DNA of 64,000 nt from Pseudogymnoascus destructans. Lineage: Eukaryota > Ascomycota > Leotiomycetes > Thelebolales > Thelebolaceae. The first letter of the stretch is position 1. Each line of letters starts with the position of its first letter. The notes below the pieces were generated by a model. The model worked only from the letters and a program-made list of their open reading frames with translations, ran no database searches and was not told where the DNA came from. The stretch spans positions 1-64,000 of the forward strand of contig NW_020167535.1 of assembly GCF_001641265.1 (NCBI RefSeq), in the 5' to 3' direction. Positions 32,709 through 44,475 of this stretch are shown one piece after another. A program made the translations under genes and the position numbers.

Positions 32709-33808
32709 ATGCCACCAACTCAGAGGGCTTTGGCTCCAATTGATGGGAATCGACAGCCTGGTGGCCAATTAAGCCCATACCAATGCGGGCAGATTATTGG
32801 GAGGCAGTCAGAGGGTGCAACACCTACTAATTGCACATGACCTAAACCTTGACCGAAGCACCGTACGATATACAATTGCAGTTGACTTAATATGCACCGA
32901 AGGCAAGAGCCTACCCCATACACCATGGGGAAAGTCATATACAGAAGCAGAGCAACGCCTTATACTCCACCACGTATGCTTAAACCCAAAGGATACATAC
33001 CAAGAAGTAAAGGATGCTTGTAATGTTGCTTGCTCAACATCAACTATAAAGAGGATACTACAAGAAGCAGGCATAGGCAATTGGCATGCAAAGTGTCGCC
33101 CTTTCCTACTGCCAATACATGCAGCTAAACAGCTTGCATGGTGTCTAGCATGGAGGAATTGGACAGCAGAGGATTGGGGCAAGTTGTGTGGAGTGATGGT
33201 GCTCTGTTGAGCGGGGGCGGGGTAACAGGAACGAGTGGTGTTTCCGCACACCTGCTCAGAAGTGGCAGCGGGAGATGATCCAAACCTACAGTACAAAGAA
33301 GAACATGAAGATCATGGTTTGGGGGGTCTTTTGGGCAGAAGGCCGGAGCAATTTATACCTTATGGACCGTGACTTTGACTCAAAGAACTTTGGATATACT
33401 GCAAACTCATACCTTAAGGTTCTAGAAGCAGAACTCCTCCCTATTTTTGAGAGTCTTGACTCTAGCTACTCATTTATGCAAGATAATGCTCCTATCCATA
33501 CTGCGGGTATGGTTACAGACTTTCTTGAGGAGCATATGATTACTACACTCTATGGGTGGCCGCCCTACTCACCCGACCTCAACCCAATTGAGCACATTTG
33601 GTGGCACTTGAAAATCCGGGTGTGTGAGATGTTCCCTGAAATTGCAAAGGATAAATCAAACTCAGAACATGCAAGACAGCGTCTAGAATCATGTTTGCAA
33701 GCAGCATGGGACACATTAGACAAGTCATTGTTTGATAAATTGTATAAGAGTATGCCAAGTAGAATTGAGGCATGCATTCAAGCAGACGGGTGGCATACAA
33801 AATACTAG
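32709..33808 (+). pseudogene. Tc1/mariner transposase, copy 2, frameshifted
   Basis: It starts MPPTQRALAPIDGNRQ and keeps the HTH region (IAHDLNLDRSTVRYTI, TYQEVKDACNVACSTSTIKR) that copy 1 has partly lost. The DDE core lies at about 33,190-33,808 (FMQDNAPIHTAG, YSPDLNPIEHIWW). Frameshifts lie near 32,830, at about 32,930 and at 33,197 (2-base loss in the WSDECS motif). The two copies together outline the family without either being functional. Confidence 0.85.
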
Positions 33809-33826
33809 AATACTCATTTTTTATAC

Positions 33827-35613
33827 TACAGTCAAACACTGTTAAGACGATGGATTCGAGCCACCATTTTCATATCGTCTTAAAGCATATATCGTTTTAT
33901 ACACACTTATGTAAGCCAATTATCTAGTGTCCTTTGCACGCGCCCATTCTGATCCAAAGCCTCTAATTCCTGGTCAAGACTCTCAATAGCCCGTAGATGA
34001 CCTGTTTTGATATCTCCACTACTTTCCGCAAACTCAATAAGAATATTCAAGGCATTCCTAGCAGCCTGAATGGTAGGTACTAGTGGCTGTAGTACCTCTT
34101 CTTCTTCTTCTTCTTCTTCTTCAGGAACTTCAAGATGTTCTGATATAATCTCTTGCAGAAGCTCATCATGATTTAATGCTCCTTCATCCTCTACTATAGA
34201 CTCTTCAACCGGGTTAAGAAAGTTAGATATTGCCATAGAATCCTGGATATTGCCAGCTTGTGCCACCTGTGCATATAGCTCTGATAGATTTGGTGGAGTT
34301 ATTAATGTAGAAAGAGATATTGGGTTGCTAAGGAGTGTTGATTTCCGAAAGCAGTTATAGATAGTTGTGTTTGTTATGTGGTGATTCCAACTCCGAACAG
34401 TCCAGCGAACTGCAAGATGTAGATTCATCGACTTCATTGGGTCTTGATTTGATTCAAAGCATTGAAGCATGAAAGAGAGCCACTGCCGTCGATAGTAGCC
34501 TTTGAAACTCTGTATAATGCCTTGATCAAGGGGTTGAAATCGACTTGTCGAATTGGCTGGAAGCCAGCAGATTCAAATATTTGAGGGCGGTGGTGATAAC
34601 TCCAGGGCAGTGTAATGAGCAGAGAAGTTGTCCATTGTTAATAGAATCTCTCGAGTCCTCACAACGTGTTGATAGAAGGCTTGAAGCCACTCACTCATAA
34701 TCACTGTAGTCATCCAAGCCTTCTTGTTCCACCTCCATTCTCCTCCCATTGTCGTAACATTGATGCGTCGAAAAGGTCGAGGGTTCTTTGCCTTGCCAAT
34801 TATCCAAACAGGTAATCGGTCATTACCTGTAGCATTGGTGCAGAACACTAGAGATATCCGGCTTTTATCCTTCTTAAGACCAGCGTGAGAAGTTGTTGCT
34901 AGACCTCGAGAAGGTGTCATTCGCCAGAAGAGCCCCGTTTCATCCATATTATATATATCCTCCTCTTGAAACTCCCCTGCCAAAGTTTGTCATTTGTTCC
35001 TCTGCTGACTCTGGCACTGACCCAGCTTCACCGTGGAATATATGCTCAGGAATGCGATGTCGTTTCTTGAATCGTTGAAGCCAGCCAGTGCTAAAATCTG
35101 GGCATTCCTGGCCAGAGTATTGTGGCAACTGACACCAGACTTGTCGAGCTTTCTCTCTCGGATGAGATCGCCACTTGTAAACCCTCCTTGCTCTTCGATT
35201 CGTTTCTGCCAGAGGACGAGCAGATTCTCAAGGTCTGGCCACTGCCCTAGGCGAATTCGTGAGCCTTCAACCTTGTTGTCTATGCCATCGAGAGTTGAAA
35301 AACGGTCGCTGAGGGACTCAGAAACAGTGGATTGGCTTAACTGGTGGTTGAACTGCTGCTGAAACCATGCGATACAGGCTCGTTGAGAAGGGCGGTGGTG
35401 TTGGCTTCGAACCCAGGTGCGTAAAGCTCGTCGCTGCTCGAGAGTTACACGCTGCTTTCGAGGCATTCTATGTGTGTATAGGACGATATGTTGGAGGAAT
35501 ATAAGGATATCGTGAATATCGATAAATGTATGGTGTTTGAATCCGTCCCGGAAAATAAATCGCACAATCGAATATATCGTCTTACATAAGATCGTCTTAA
35601 CGGTGTTTGACTG
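33827..35613 (-). mobile_element. Fot1/pogo-like transposon Fot-C, inserted in mariner-2
   Basis: 1,787 bases. The ends CAGTCAAACACTGTTAAGAC and its inverted partner (one mismatch) are flanked by TA (33,825-33,826 and 35,614-35,615). It is inserted in the 3' region of mariner-2 at a point where copy 1 reads ACTATATACTATACG. Confidence 0.93.
33907..35466 (-). pseudogene. Fot1-like transposase (Fot-C), nearly complete
   Basis: From MPRKQRVTLEQRRALR: HTH (CIAWFQQQFNHQLSQSTVSE), CENP-B-type second domain, then DDE: YNMDETGLFWRM, LTMDNFSAHYTAL, PANSTSRFQPLDQGIIQSF, and an acidic C-terminus with a run of nine Glu. Two frameshifts flank the segment near 34,985-35,090. One TGA near 34,575 (SNI*ICWLPA) fits CGA-to-TGA change. 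This is the fullest Fot-family transposase here. Confidence 0.88.
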
Positions 35614-35815
35614 TATATACTATACGGGCTTATTTTGTATAGCTTTCAATTCTAATTACAATGGATCGATTTTTACATCTATCGCTCTAAAATTGCACAT
35701 GTTACGAGCAAATTAATTATCTACGTTCGGTGGCTTCGCGGGTGGTTTTGCGATTCGGTTAATAGCAGCTCATTGCTCACGGTATGTTTGCTCCTCTCCA
35801 ACCACAATCGGTATG

Positions 35816-36522
35816 TATCGCTCAAGTTTGGTGCCTAGTTTGGAGTGGCGATATTGCTTGCAATGAATATGTACTCAAGGAATTGCAGCGAACGAAGCTC
35901 CAGCTAGTTGTGTTTGGGCATGGCCTCGTTCAGTAACCAACTCACGGTGGACTCAAAATGGGAATTGCAGGTATCCCTGATGGACGACTGACATCGGAGG
36001 TTTCCATGGTGGTGACGACAAAGCATTCAGAGAGCTGTTCGTAAGATGGTTCCAGTGGGGGGCCTTCTGCCCCGTCATGCGTCTCCATGGTGACCGCGAA
36101 CCGCACAAGCCGCAGCGCGGCACTACGAGTACTGTAGGAGCCACCTGCACGTCAGGCGCCGACAACGAAGTGTGGTCTTACGGACCTGAGGTCGAGATGA
36201 TATGTAAGAAGTACATGCTTCTGCGCGAGGAAATGCGAGAGTATACCATAGAGCTGATGCGCGAGGCGCACGAGAAGGGGACGCCTGTGATACGGACCTG
36301 CTTTTATGAGTATCCGGAGGATCCGAAATGCTGGGAAGTTGACGATCAATATATGTATCTATGTGCGCCAGTTCTGCAGGCTGACTGCATCACCCGGACA
36401 GTTTACTTTTCCAAACGCAAAAAGTGGAAGTTGCTGGATGGAATAGATATGAAGGCGGCCAGACACGGAACGTAGACTGTCCACTTTATACAATGCCTGT
36501 GTTTGTCAGACAGGATGAGTGA
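35816..36522 (+). pseudogene. GH31 alpha-xylosidase-like gene, C-terminal fragment
   Basis: It begins SLKFGA / LVWSGDI (catalytic acid/base Asp region, split by a frameshift), then GLKMGIAGIP, a TGA at a usual Trp position, WTTDIGGFHGGDDKAF, VRWFQWGAFCPVMRLHGDRE, EVWSYGPEVEMICKKY, GTPVIRTCFYEYPEDPKCWE, and after a frameshift NRYEGGQT and PVFVRQDE. These are the later barrel and C-terminal blocks of GH31. The preceding middle fragment is 15.7 kb away and reversed (20,086-20,697). Confidence 0.87.
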
Positions 36523-36615
36523 AACCACATATTAAAAGCAGTTTTCTTCCTCGTTCATAGAGATTCCCATTATGCATCGTGAAAGCTAGAGACATAGAGT
36601 AGTTCAATACTATAT

Positions 36616-37275
36616 TCAACTCAGCGCCTTTCCTACCAACTCCTTCACTCTATCACTCAATTCCATCTCCAACGCCAACTTCTGACCCCCTTCGCTCATC
36701 TTAGCCCAAGTCTTCTTCAAAATACTGAGAATCTTCTCTTCATCATGCTCCTTCTCAAACTTCTCAAACTGATCGTCAAGAAAAACCAGGCAAGCGACGT
36801 CCTCTAAAATCTGCGACTCGACATTGCTTTTCATATCCTCCTTGCGGATAAGTACTGCCACAGCCTCCGCCTCTTCAGCACTATAATTACAGCGTGTGCA
36901 AATTTCCGAAGCAAGATCCGCCTGACGCTTCTTGAGAAATGTCCTCCAGGCAAAATAGCCAACTCTAGTGGCGGGGTAAGTAGTGCGGGGCACCTCCCAT
37001 CTGTGAAGATATTAGCTCGATTAGATACCTCTCGACTGAGATGGAACTCTTCATTGGTAGATGCATTAAACTTACCTGCGAAAATGCTGTGCCCTGACAG
37101 CTGTTTTTAAAACGGGCGAGGCGTTTGGTTCGCGGAGCGCAAGGTAGTGGGTAGACTTCTGCGCGTAGTGTAGCTCATATGGAATTTCCTTGCCATTAAC
37201 GGTCACGATGGTAGGGTCTTCGGAATGCGCTTCGTCAATGAGAGATATAGCTGCTTCAAAATTTGCGGCCGCCAT
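36616..37275 (-). CDS. DUF4202 family protein
   Basis: complement(join(36616..37000,37076..37275)), 194 aa. One 75-base GT-AG intron (GTAAG...CACAG) splits the Arg codon before WEVPR. It starts MAAANFEAAISLIDEAHSED. Family blocks are NGKEIPYELHYAQKST, VRAQHFRRWEVPRTTYP, GYFAWRTFLKKRQAD, RKEDMKSNVESQILEDVACLV and a C-terminal LKKTWAKMSEGGQ. Conserved His/Glu/Asp residues (AQHFRRW, EDVACLVFL) suggest a helical fold with a possible metal site, by analogy with HD-type proteins. Function is unknown for the family. Intact, and convergent with the dead GH31 fragment. Confidence 0.9.
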
Positions 37276-37777
37276 TTTAGAGATAAGTAGCTATCCGAGT
37301 TCTGTGATTTTGGTTGGATTCCGGCGGGATACGGCTTTTGTTAATCTAGAGCATTTCGATGCCGCTAGATTTGTTAGCGCCATATGCGGCTTGCCCAGAT
37401 ATTGACCAACTTTTAGCTGTCACGCAGCTATTTTCCTACTTTGAGCACAAAATTCTCAGTTTCTCCTTTTTCGGTATATATTTCATATGTTTATACGGGG
37501 TTTACATGGGGGAGCTTCCCTCCTCCCTCAGTCCACAGACAAGGTTCAGGGCGGCCGCATGCACAAGTGCGGCCGACGGCCGGGGTGTCCCACATGGATC
37601 GCGGGGTAGGTAGGTAGTACTCGTTGCAGTGAGGCGTGTCAGCCCCATCGGGTGTTTCGATTATTTAATATTTGGTTGCTTATTTTCTGAATCTTATATA
37701 AAAGAACACGATTTCCCTCTTATTTCCAGTCCCATATCGACCTTATTCACTCTTCTCACCGTTGCTACTCCATCGAG
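37276..37777. promoter_or_regulatory. Intergenic region between DUF4202 and the GH13 relic
   Basis: Upstream of both divergently oriented genes, about 500 bases, no coding sequence. A TATA-like TTATATAAAAG is at about 37,692-37,702, some 80 bases before the GH13 start. Confidence 0.45.
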
Positions 37778-39519
37778 ATGTTGCCTGCATTAAACACCCC
37801 TAGGCCGGAAAACCGGGCGTGGCTTCGGTGTATCAGATATATTCCGCCTCATTCAAAGACTCGAATGGGGATGGCATTGGGGATATTCCAGGGATTACAT
37901 CCGAGCTTGACTACCTCAAGAACCTCGGTGTCGACTTAGTCTGGCTTTCCCCGATTCTCCAATCTCCCCAGGTCGACATGGGTTATGATATCTCTGATTA
38001 CAGGAATATTCACGAGCCGTATGGCACAATGGATGATCACGATAATCTCATTAAGGGGCTCCATAGCCGTGGCATGAAGTATGTGATGGACTTAGTTGTG
38101 AACCACACTTCCGATCAGGTATGCTATCAGCAAAACCAAAGCAAGGAAGGTGCTAAGAGGTGGCCGTTTAGCACGAATGGTTCAAAGAGTCGAGGTCCTC
38201 GAAAGACAACAAATATCGAGACTGGTATATCTGGAAAGACCCAAAGATCGATGCAGATGGCGGCCCTCAACCCCCAAACAATTGGGGATCATACTTCCTG
38301 AGGTTAGTCTCTTGCTAACACACCACCACCAACAGGCTCTGCATGGAAACTCGATGAGAAAACCAATCAGTACTACCTCCACCTCTTCGCCACCGAGCAG
38401 CCCGACCTAAACTGGGAGAAATCGCGACGCGGTACATTCCCTCATTCGTTTCTGGCTCGACAAAGGCGTCGACGGCTTCCGCATGAACGTCATAAACTTT
38501 ATCAGTAAAGTGCCTGGGCTCCCCGATGCCCCAATACAAGACCCAACGCAGGAATTCCAGTCGGGAAATGAGTTCTACGCCTGTGGACCCCGCCTGCACG
38601 AGTTCCTGAAAGACATCGGTGCCATCTTGAAGGAGTACGATACCTTCTCCGTAGGCGAGATGCCGAGCGTCACCGATCCAGACGAGATCCTAAAGAGCGT
38701 GGCCTTCGATCGAGGAGAACTGAACATGATATTCCACTTCGAGATGTAGGCATCCCTTCCTCATCCACCCAATTCATGCTCTCACTAACGTCACCAGCGT
38801 GGACCTTGACCATGGCCCCGGTGGCAAATTTACACCACACAAATGGCGCATGTCTGACCTCAAATCGGTGGTCGGAAAATGGCAACACGTCATGATTTTC
38901 AACGGCGGTTGGAACGCCCTCGAGCGGTAATGTGTTCGTGTATCAGGGCCAAGAGCTGGCTATGTAGAATGTACCCGCGGAGTGGACTATCGACAACTTC
39001 CGCGATATCGAGACTCTGAATCACTGGCACGAGCTACTCGCCGTGTATCCGGCTATGGCGATGCAGGAGTACAGGATTAAATGGGGAGATAACGTGAGGA
39101 CGCCTATGCAGTGGAATAAATCAGCACATGCAGGCATTACAACAGGAGAGAAGCCGTGGATTAACGTGCATGGGGATTATGAGACGTGGAATGCCGAGGC
39201 ACAAGTCAGCCAGCCGGATAACGTGTATCACTACTGGGCAGCGTTGCTTCAGCGGCGGCTTAAACCCAAGAATGTCTTCGTATATGGCGACTTTATCCCC
39301 GTTTGCGTATATGCGGGCGACGTCTGACAGTAAGGGGGCAGCACTAGTCGTGACGAATTTCAGGGCGGAATCAGTGAGTTGGAAGGTCCCACTGAAGTTG
39401 AGCCGTTTGCCAGCGAGGGACAGAAGGTAATTGGGAATTATGAGACTGTGCCGACTATTTCTGGTGGTGATACGATAGAGTTACGGCCATTCGAGGCTGT
39501 TGTCTACTGGACTATTTGA
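37778..39519 (+). pseudogene. GH13 alpha-glucosidase (maltase-type), dead
   Basis: Clear GH13 oligo-1,6-/alpha-1,4-glucosidase blocks: VYQIYSASFKDSNGDGIGD, YLKNLGVDLVWLSPI, GYDISDYRNIHEPYG, MDLVVNHTSDQ, then after an intron (from 38,118) HEWFKESRSSKDNKY, then SAWKLDEKTNQYYLH, DGFRMNVINFISKV, SVGEMPSVTDPDE and a C-terminal RPFEAVVYWTI. Frameshifts occur near 37,800, 38,300 and 38,425, and the NHDQPR-type block is missing. The usual catalytic Asp of GFRMDVIN is Asn (GAC to AAC, a G-to-A change). The enzyme would cleave maltose or isomaltose; it cannot here. Confidence 0.9.
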
Positions 39520-39768
39520 CTGTGGGGACAGGGGAGCACGGAATAGGGCCTAGTTAAAATCTTTGATATGAAGCAGGCCGAGGAACGTAATCTGATAATA
39601 TCAGCATCTATGCTTACTTTGGGCCGCAGAATCCCATCCACATAGTGCGGCTAATACTGGCAGATAAGTTGAGTTGATCTTTTCCACTAAATCCAGTAGA
39701 TTAATATAAGCCATCGTAAATACCCCCCCCCCCAAACAAATACATCCCCTCCATCCGCAGCCTCAGAC
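39520..39768. other. Intergenic, 3' flank of GH13 and MFS relics
   Basis: Convergent 3' flanks; includes a run of 12-13 C at about 39,723-39,734. Nothing else seen. Confidence 0.5.
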
Positions 39769-39913
39769 CTACACCTTCTCGGCCTCTGCCACGCTCTTCT
39801 CATCTCCCTGTTGCGCATCCGCCACCGCCTTATCCACCGTCTCGTCTCCAAACGCCGCTGCAATACTCCCCAAACTAAGCTGATTAGTCTCCGTCAAGAA
39901 CACCACGTAGAAC
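39769..39913 (-). pseudogene. C-terminal fragment of an MFS sugar transporter
   Basis: The minus strand reads FYVVFLTETNQLSLGSIAAAFGDE and ends AEAEKV*. The ETxxLSL-xxI-xxxFGD layout is typical of the cytoplasmic end of fungal sugar porters. Only the last 47 codons remain; the rest would lie where the hAT element now starts and is not found on its other side. Confidence 0.65.
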
Positions 39914-40250
39914 TAGGCTGCGCACTACTCGCCCAATACTCGGCTCACTCACTCAGTGGGTTACTCAGCTGGGTGAGTAGCTGAACCTTTCACTCGACTC
40001 GGTGAGTGAGGCCAATACTCAGTTACTCTGTAAAAACCCAGTGAGTACTCGGCTGTCACGTGTAAGATATATGCATTACGTGAACAGTCCCTCATACGAT
40101 TAATACTGTTTTATGGTTACAGTTGTAAGTTAACTTAAAGTATTACATTTATCAGCATCACTCTACCATCTCTAATAAGCTGTGAGAACGAATCACGTAT
40201 ATTCCTCTATCTAAGTACCACGATTATCAGAAGATTATCAGAACACTATA

Positions 40251-43206
40251 TTATATATGCTCAAGAACATCTTTCCACCTTGCTTGATGAGGCCGGCCAG
40301 ACCTACTAATACCTAAAGTATTTATAGGGTCTTGACGAGTAGCTTGAAAGATATCAAGTAGATCTCCTCCAGTCTTCCGAGGGCGTTGGATAGGCGTTGG
40401 TGGCGAGGACGGCATATCCTTATCTTCATCGTCATGAATAGTTGGAAGTATAGGCTCCTCATTATTACCATCTTCTCTTATATCTTCATTATCTGGGATA
40501 TCGTCATCTGGGATGTCGTATAAGGTCTCGTTAAGACGGTCAGCCCTATCTCTTTCTTCACCTTGTTGGTAGCGCATTTGTCGTTCTTCATGTGCAGCTT
40601 GTGATAAGTCTTGCTGTTGCTGTGGCCACTGAGGATTAAACGGAGGATATTGTACCTTTGAATATGTCTCTCGGATATGTGTATTTGATCGTGGTTCTTC
40701 TTCATCGCTGATATATTGTAACTCGATAGAATTGCACATCCGTTGTCGTTGTGCCTCATACTCTTCTTCGACTTGCTCCTCAGTCATATCAACGACGTCC
40801 ATCATATCTGCAAGCTTGTCACGATGACCTTGACGATTCTTGTATTGTCGAGAGTAATATATAAGCATAATACTCTTAATCGTCTCAGGATTAAGTTGAC
40901 CACGTCGGTGGCCACATACGTCCCTTGCGGCACTAAAGACTCGCTCAACTCCAGACTCAGCAGCAGGAATACAAAGTATATCACGAGCCATTGCTGATAG
41001 ACCAGGAAATTGCTCTTCCTTTTGTTGCCAAAATAGCAATATCTTTGTGTAGATATGTGCTATACAAGTTAGAATAAGATTATCAGAAGATTACCAGAAA
41101 CTTACGAGCATCAAGATAGAGATCAGCCTCATTCACATATTCCTCTCGCTGGCCCCGAGTCCCATTTAATGTCTGACTTTGCTGCAATACTAAGGCTAAT
41201 GGATCCATATCTGCATCTCGTAATCCTGATTGACTCGCAACTCGCACTGTAGAGTACTGCTCTTTATAAAGAGTCCTAAACTGTTGTTCAAACTCTGTCT
41301 CCCAATTTCGTATTGAAAAGTCAAGCTTGCAAACCTTTTTGTTAAAGTGTGAGAGCTTCACACTAGGATTTAAGATACTAGCAAATGCGAAGATAGATCC
41401 AGTATTTGTGTATAGCTTGTTATAATACTTCCTAATCTTCTTCTCTGCAGCATCGATTGCTAAAGTCATCTTTGCTGCCCATGGATATGTCTTATGCCGT
41501 AGCCGGTGCCGAGTTCCTTCAAGCGTTGATAAGAGTTTTTGATATACTCCAAGTGTATAGCAGACAGTAGGTCCGGCTGACGATCCAATGTTTGTTGTAA
41601 AGAAGTTGAATGGCCTTGTAAGATCAATGATGTATTCGATGTGCTTCCATTCTAGCTCGCTAAGTCTGAACATGTGAGCACCATGATCGCCTCGAGTATA
41701 TTGATTGATTGTTGACTTGAGTTGCTGTGCTCGCAGAAGCATATGGCATGTCGAATCCCATCGAGTTGATACATCTTGAATAAGTCGAAGAAGCCTCTGA
41801 GATGATTGACCCCGGTTCATGTTTGCCTTTTGCAAAGTCATAAACCTGTTCCTTCGAGTTTGACTTGAATTAACAAAGATAGTGAGCTTCCGGAGCTATG
41901 AGATATTAGAAAAGACTACCAGAAGTTTACCAGAACTAACAAGAGAATATATACCTTTCCAAGTGTAAATCCAATACCCTTGTCCTTCTGCAACTTTGCA
42001 AGGCCCTCCATCTGATTCTCTTCTTCCCAGTTCATTAAGATCTCTTGATTTGTTGGCGTAATCCGGATTCGACCAAGGAGAGCACTAAGGACAAGTTGAA
42101 TAACGTGAGCTAGGCAGGGTATGTGTTGTACTTTTCCTCCAATGAAATGCTCGTTGTCTGCAATACTATCAAGCATTATTTCCACATCTCTCATCATTGA
42201 AGTGTTGTTTGACGCATTATCAGTCGTAATGGATATAATTCGTCCTTCTAAATGCTGCCTTGTGATAACTTTTTCAAGTATTCCACATAACTCAGCACCA
42301 GTATGCTCTGTATATATAGGTTCAAACCCAATCAAGACCTCTTGCATTTTCCAATGACGGTCGATAAATGATGCAATAACACCCATAAATGAAAGTCGAG
42401 TAACACTTGACCAACAGTCGAGCGATAATGCAATCTTTGAACCAGGAACAACATCTTGTAGCATCTCTTCTTCGATTTGTGTGAGCTTTGTTGTTAAGAG
42501 GTTTCGAATAGTTGTTGCTGAGGGTAGTGGATAGTGAGGATTCTGTAAGATAGCAAGCCTTTTCCATTCAGGATCCTCGACTGAGCGGAACGAGCTATGA
42601 GTTGAGATAACTGTGTATAGAACTTGTTCGTAAAATGCCTCTTGTGTGAGAATATGATCCTATTATAGATATTAGCCTATATAATTCTGGTAATAATCTG
42701 GTAATCCTTACCTGTTGAGGTCGCATCTGATTGATTCGCATTTGATAGAGACTATCCTTACCCATCCGTGACTTCTTTTTGCAAATGTCTGATGCAAGAT
42801 GTGTTGCCATAGACTTTGGGCCAGCAGACTTGATTGCAGGATGCGTAAGGGCCTTCGAACAATAGGTACAAATGACACATGGTTCTCCAGAAAGCCGGTC
42901 TGCTCCTTGGTGATAAATTCTCCAGTATTGAGAACTCCGGTTGGTTGAATCCCATGCAATCTTCGTAAGGAGTTTTGTAGTATGATCTGAGTGTTGTTCA
43001 TACCATCGTGATAGCTTCCACCACTCAATGAATACATCGTGTGTATCCTTAGTCCATTTGATGAATTGGTTTAATTTGCCAGTATATTCGAGGCCCGCAG
43101 GGATTTGATTTAATGAAGGTAGTCGTTGAGAAGAGGGAAGAGAGTCTGAGAATATATTAGAAATAGGATTGTCAGAGTCAAACAACTCTGAATATTGCGA
43201 TGACAT
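40251..43206 (-). CDS. hAT transposase, open reading frame intact
   Basis: complement(join(40251..41059,41106..41895,41955..42659,42712..43206)), 932 aa; three GT-AG introns of 46, 59 and 52 bases, all in frame. The N-terminus has a BED-type zinc finger (CVICTYCSKALTHP...MATHLASDIC). The catalytic region includes SLDCWSS and the hAT hallmark ISITTDNASNN, then HIPCLAHVIQLVLSALL and STRWDSTCHMLLRA. The C-terminal dimerisation domain is MARDILCIPAAESGVERVFS. It starts at MSSQYSEL. It would cut and paste the element through the terminal repeats. No nonsense codons, unlike every other transposase here, so it may be active. Confidence 0.88.
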
Positions 43207-43325
43207 TTGGCAAGTAGCAAATTGTTTGATTATCAGAAGATTACCAGAAGTCTGGCTACGATGAAATACTTAAATCTCTATAGCCCCTATTCGCGTCGGA
43301 AAATCAAATACTCCATTTCTCTCCT

Positions 43326-44475
43326 CTACTCTAACTCCAGAAACAACATATCCTGTGCAGCTGATACCTTAGCCCACTTTTCCTTATCAAATTTCTTAGA
43401 GTAGACAAGTAAGAACGCCTCTTTGAAGCTAGAACTATGAGTGGAGACTTGTAACCATCCGTTGTCGACAAGATTGTAAGACTTTGGGTACCACTGCGCA
43501 GGTCCTGGTAATTGGGCCCACTTTCCAAACTTCCAAGCTGTAAAGTTTGTCCAAACTGCCTGCTCGTACAAACAGAAATATTTATGTGGTGGGATAACGT
43601 TGTGAAAAGTGCTATAATAAACAATTAGTATCTCTAGAAGATTGCTAGAATGATCAGAGACGTACCCTTCTTCTACATCAATCCATGGCATATATTCAAA
43701 GAGATGCTCAGGCTTCTTTCTCAGCTTTCCAGCCTTTCTCGTATATGAGCGGATACAGCTATCCCAGAAATGTTGCCACTTGCGGAAATTGGACTCTTCA
43801 TGGGCCTATCAACGTTAGTATTACCAGAAGATTACCAGGAGATTACCAGACTATGAGGTACCAACATCAATGCGTGCTTGAGTTAAGAGAGCCTGGATGC
43901 TAGCGATCTCTTCATCAGAAAGCTCATCTGGTAGAACAGCCTCGTCATTTAAAATATCGTCGCGCCGTAACATAAGCTCCAACTCTAAATCGTCTTCAAC
44001 CTCAGTATCCTCCCATTCGCTGTTATGATCGTCATCGATTGGGATACTGGTGATACCCTCAAATGCAGCAAGCTCAGACAGAAGTTGTGGCGGAGTAGAT
44101 GGTGGGGCTTGTGGAGAAGAAGAAGGGGCGCTAGTATTCTTGACTTTCTGATTCGCAATGCAAGATGCATGGGTGCCCTTTTCAGTCCTGTTTATAGTTA
44201 GATTAAGGCTACCAGAGATTACCAGAAGGAACTTACCGAACACGAATACGCTCAACCTTCAATTCATTCTGTAGACGTGTCTTGTCTTCAGCAGAGGCAG
44301 CGATATACTTTGCAGACTTGTATAACTTCTTTAAGTAGTAGCTCAGATCGCCATGGTCAGCCTTGAGTGCTAAATGAACAGCCTTCTCATCTTCAGTAAG
44401 ATTGGAGACGCGGTTGCGAGCTTTGATAGTATTCAAATTAGTGGAGAGTTCTTCAGGTGCCTTGCGTTTCGCCAT
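43326..44475 (-). CDS. Unknown second gene of the hAT element
   Basis: Proposed complement(join(43326..43611,43666..43805,43866..44187,44237..44475)), about 328 aa. It starts MAKRKAPEEL. Residues 1-80 are basic and helical (YYLKKLYKSAKYIAASAEDK). The middle is Pro/Ser-rich then strongly acidic (EWEDTEVEDDLELELM). The C-terminal part is Trp/Tyr-rich (WTNFTAWKFGKWAQLPG, YNLVDNGWLQVSTHSSSF) and resembles nothing I can name. Introns 1 and 3 are clear (GTAAG...AACAG; GTACG...TATAG). The middle junction is uncertain: the best-looking donor (43,861) shifts the frame, and the alternative donor at 43,865 (GTTGGT) keeps it. It shares a 395-base divergent upstream region with the H3-like gene. Confidence 0.55.

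Larger units (their letters stand above)
32619..35782 (+). mobile_element. Tc1/mariner-type transposon, copy 2 (carries Fot-C)
   Basis: The left end CAGTACTAGACCACTGCTAT follows TA (32,617-32,618). It is collinear with copy 1 through the transposase and 3' region. The right end matches copy 1 up to CGGTTAATAGCAG (35,769) and then diverges, so the outer terminal bases are lost or rearranged; the exact right boundary is uncertain. GH31 sequence begins about 35 bases further on. Confidence 0.85.
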
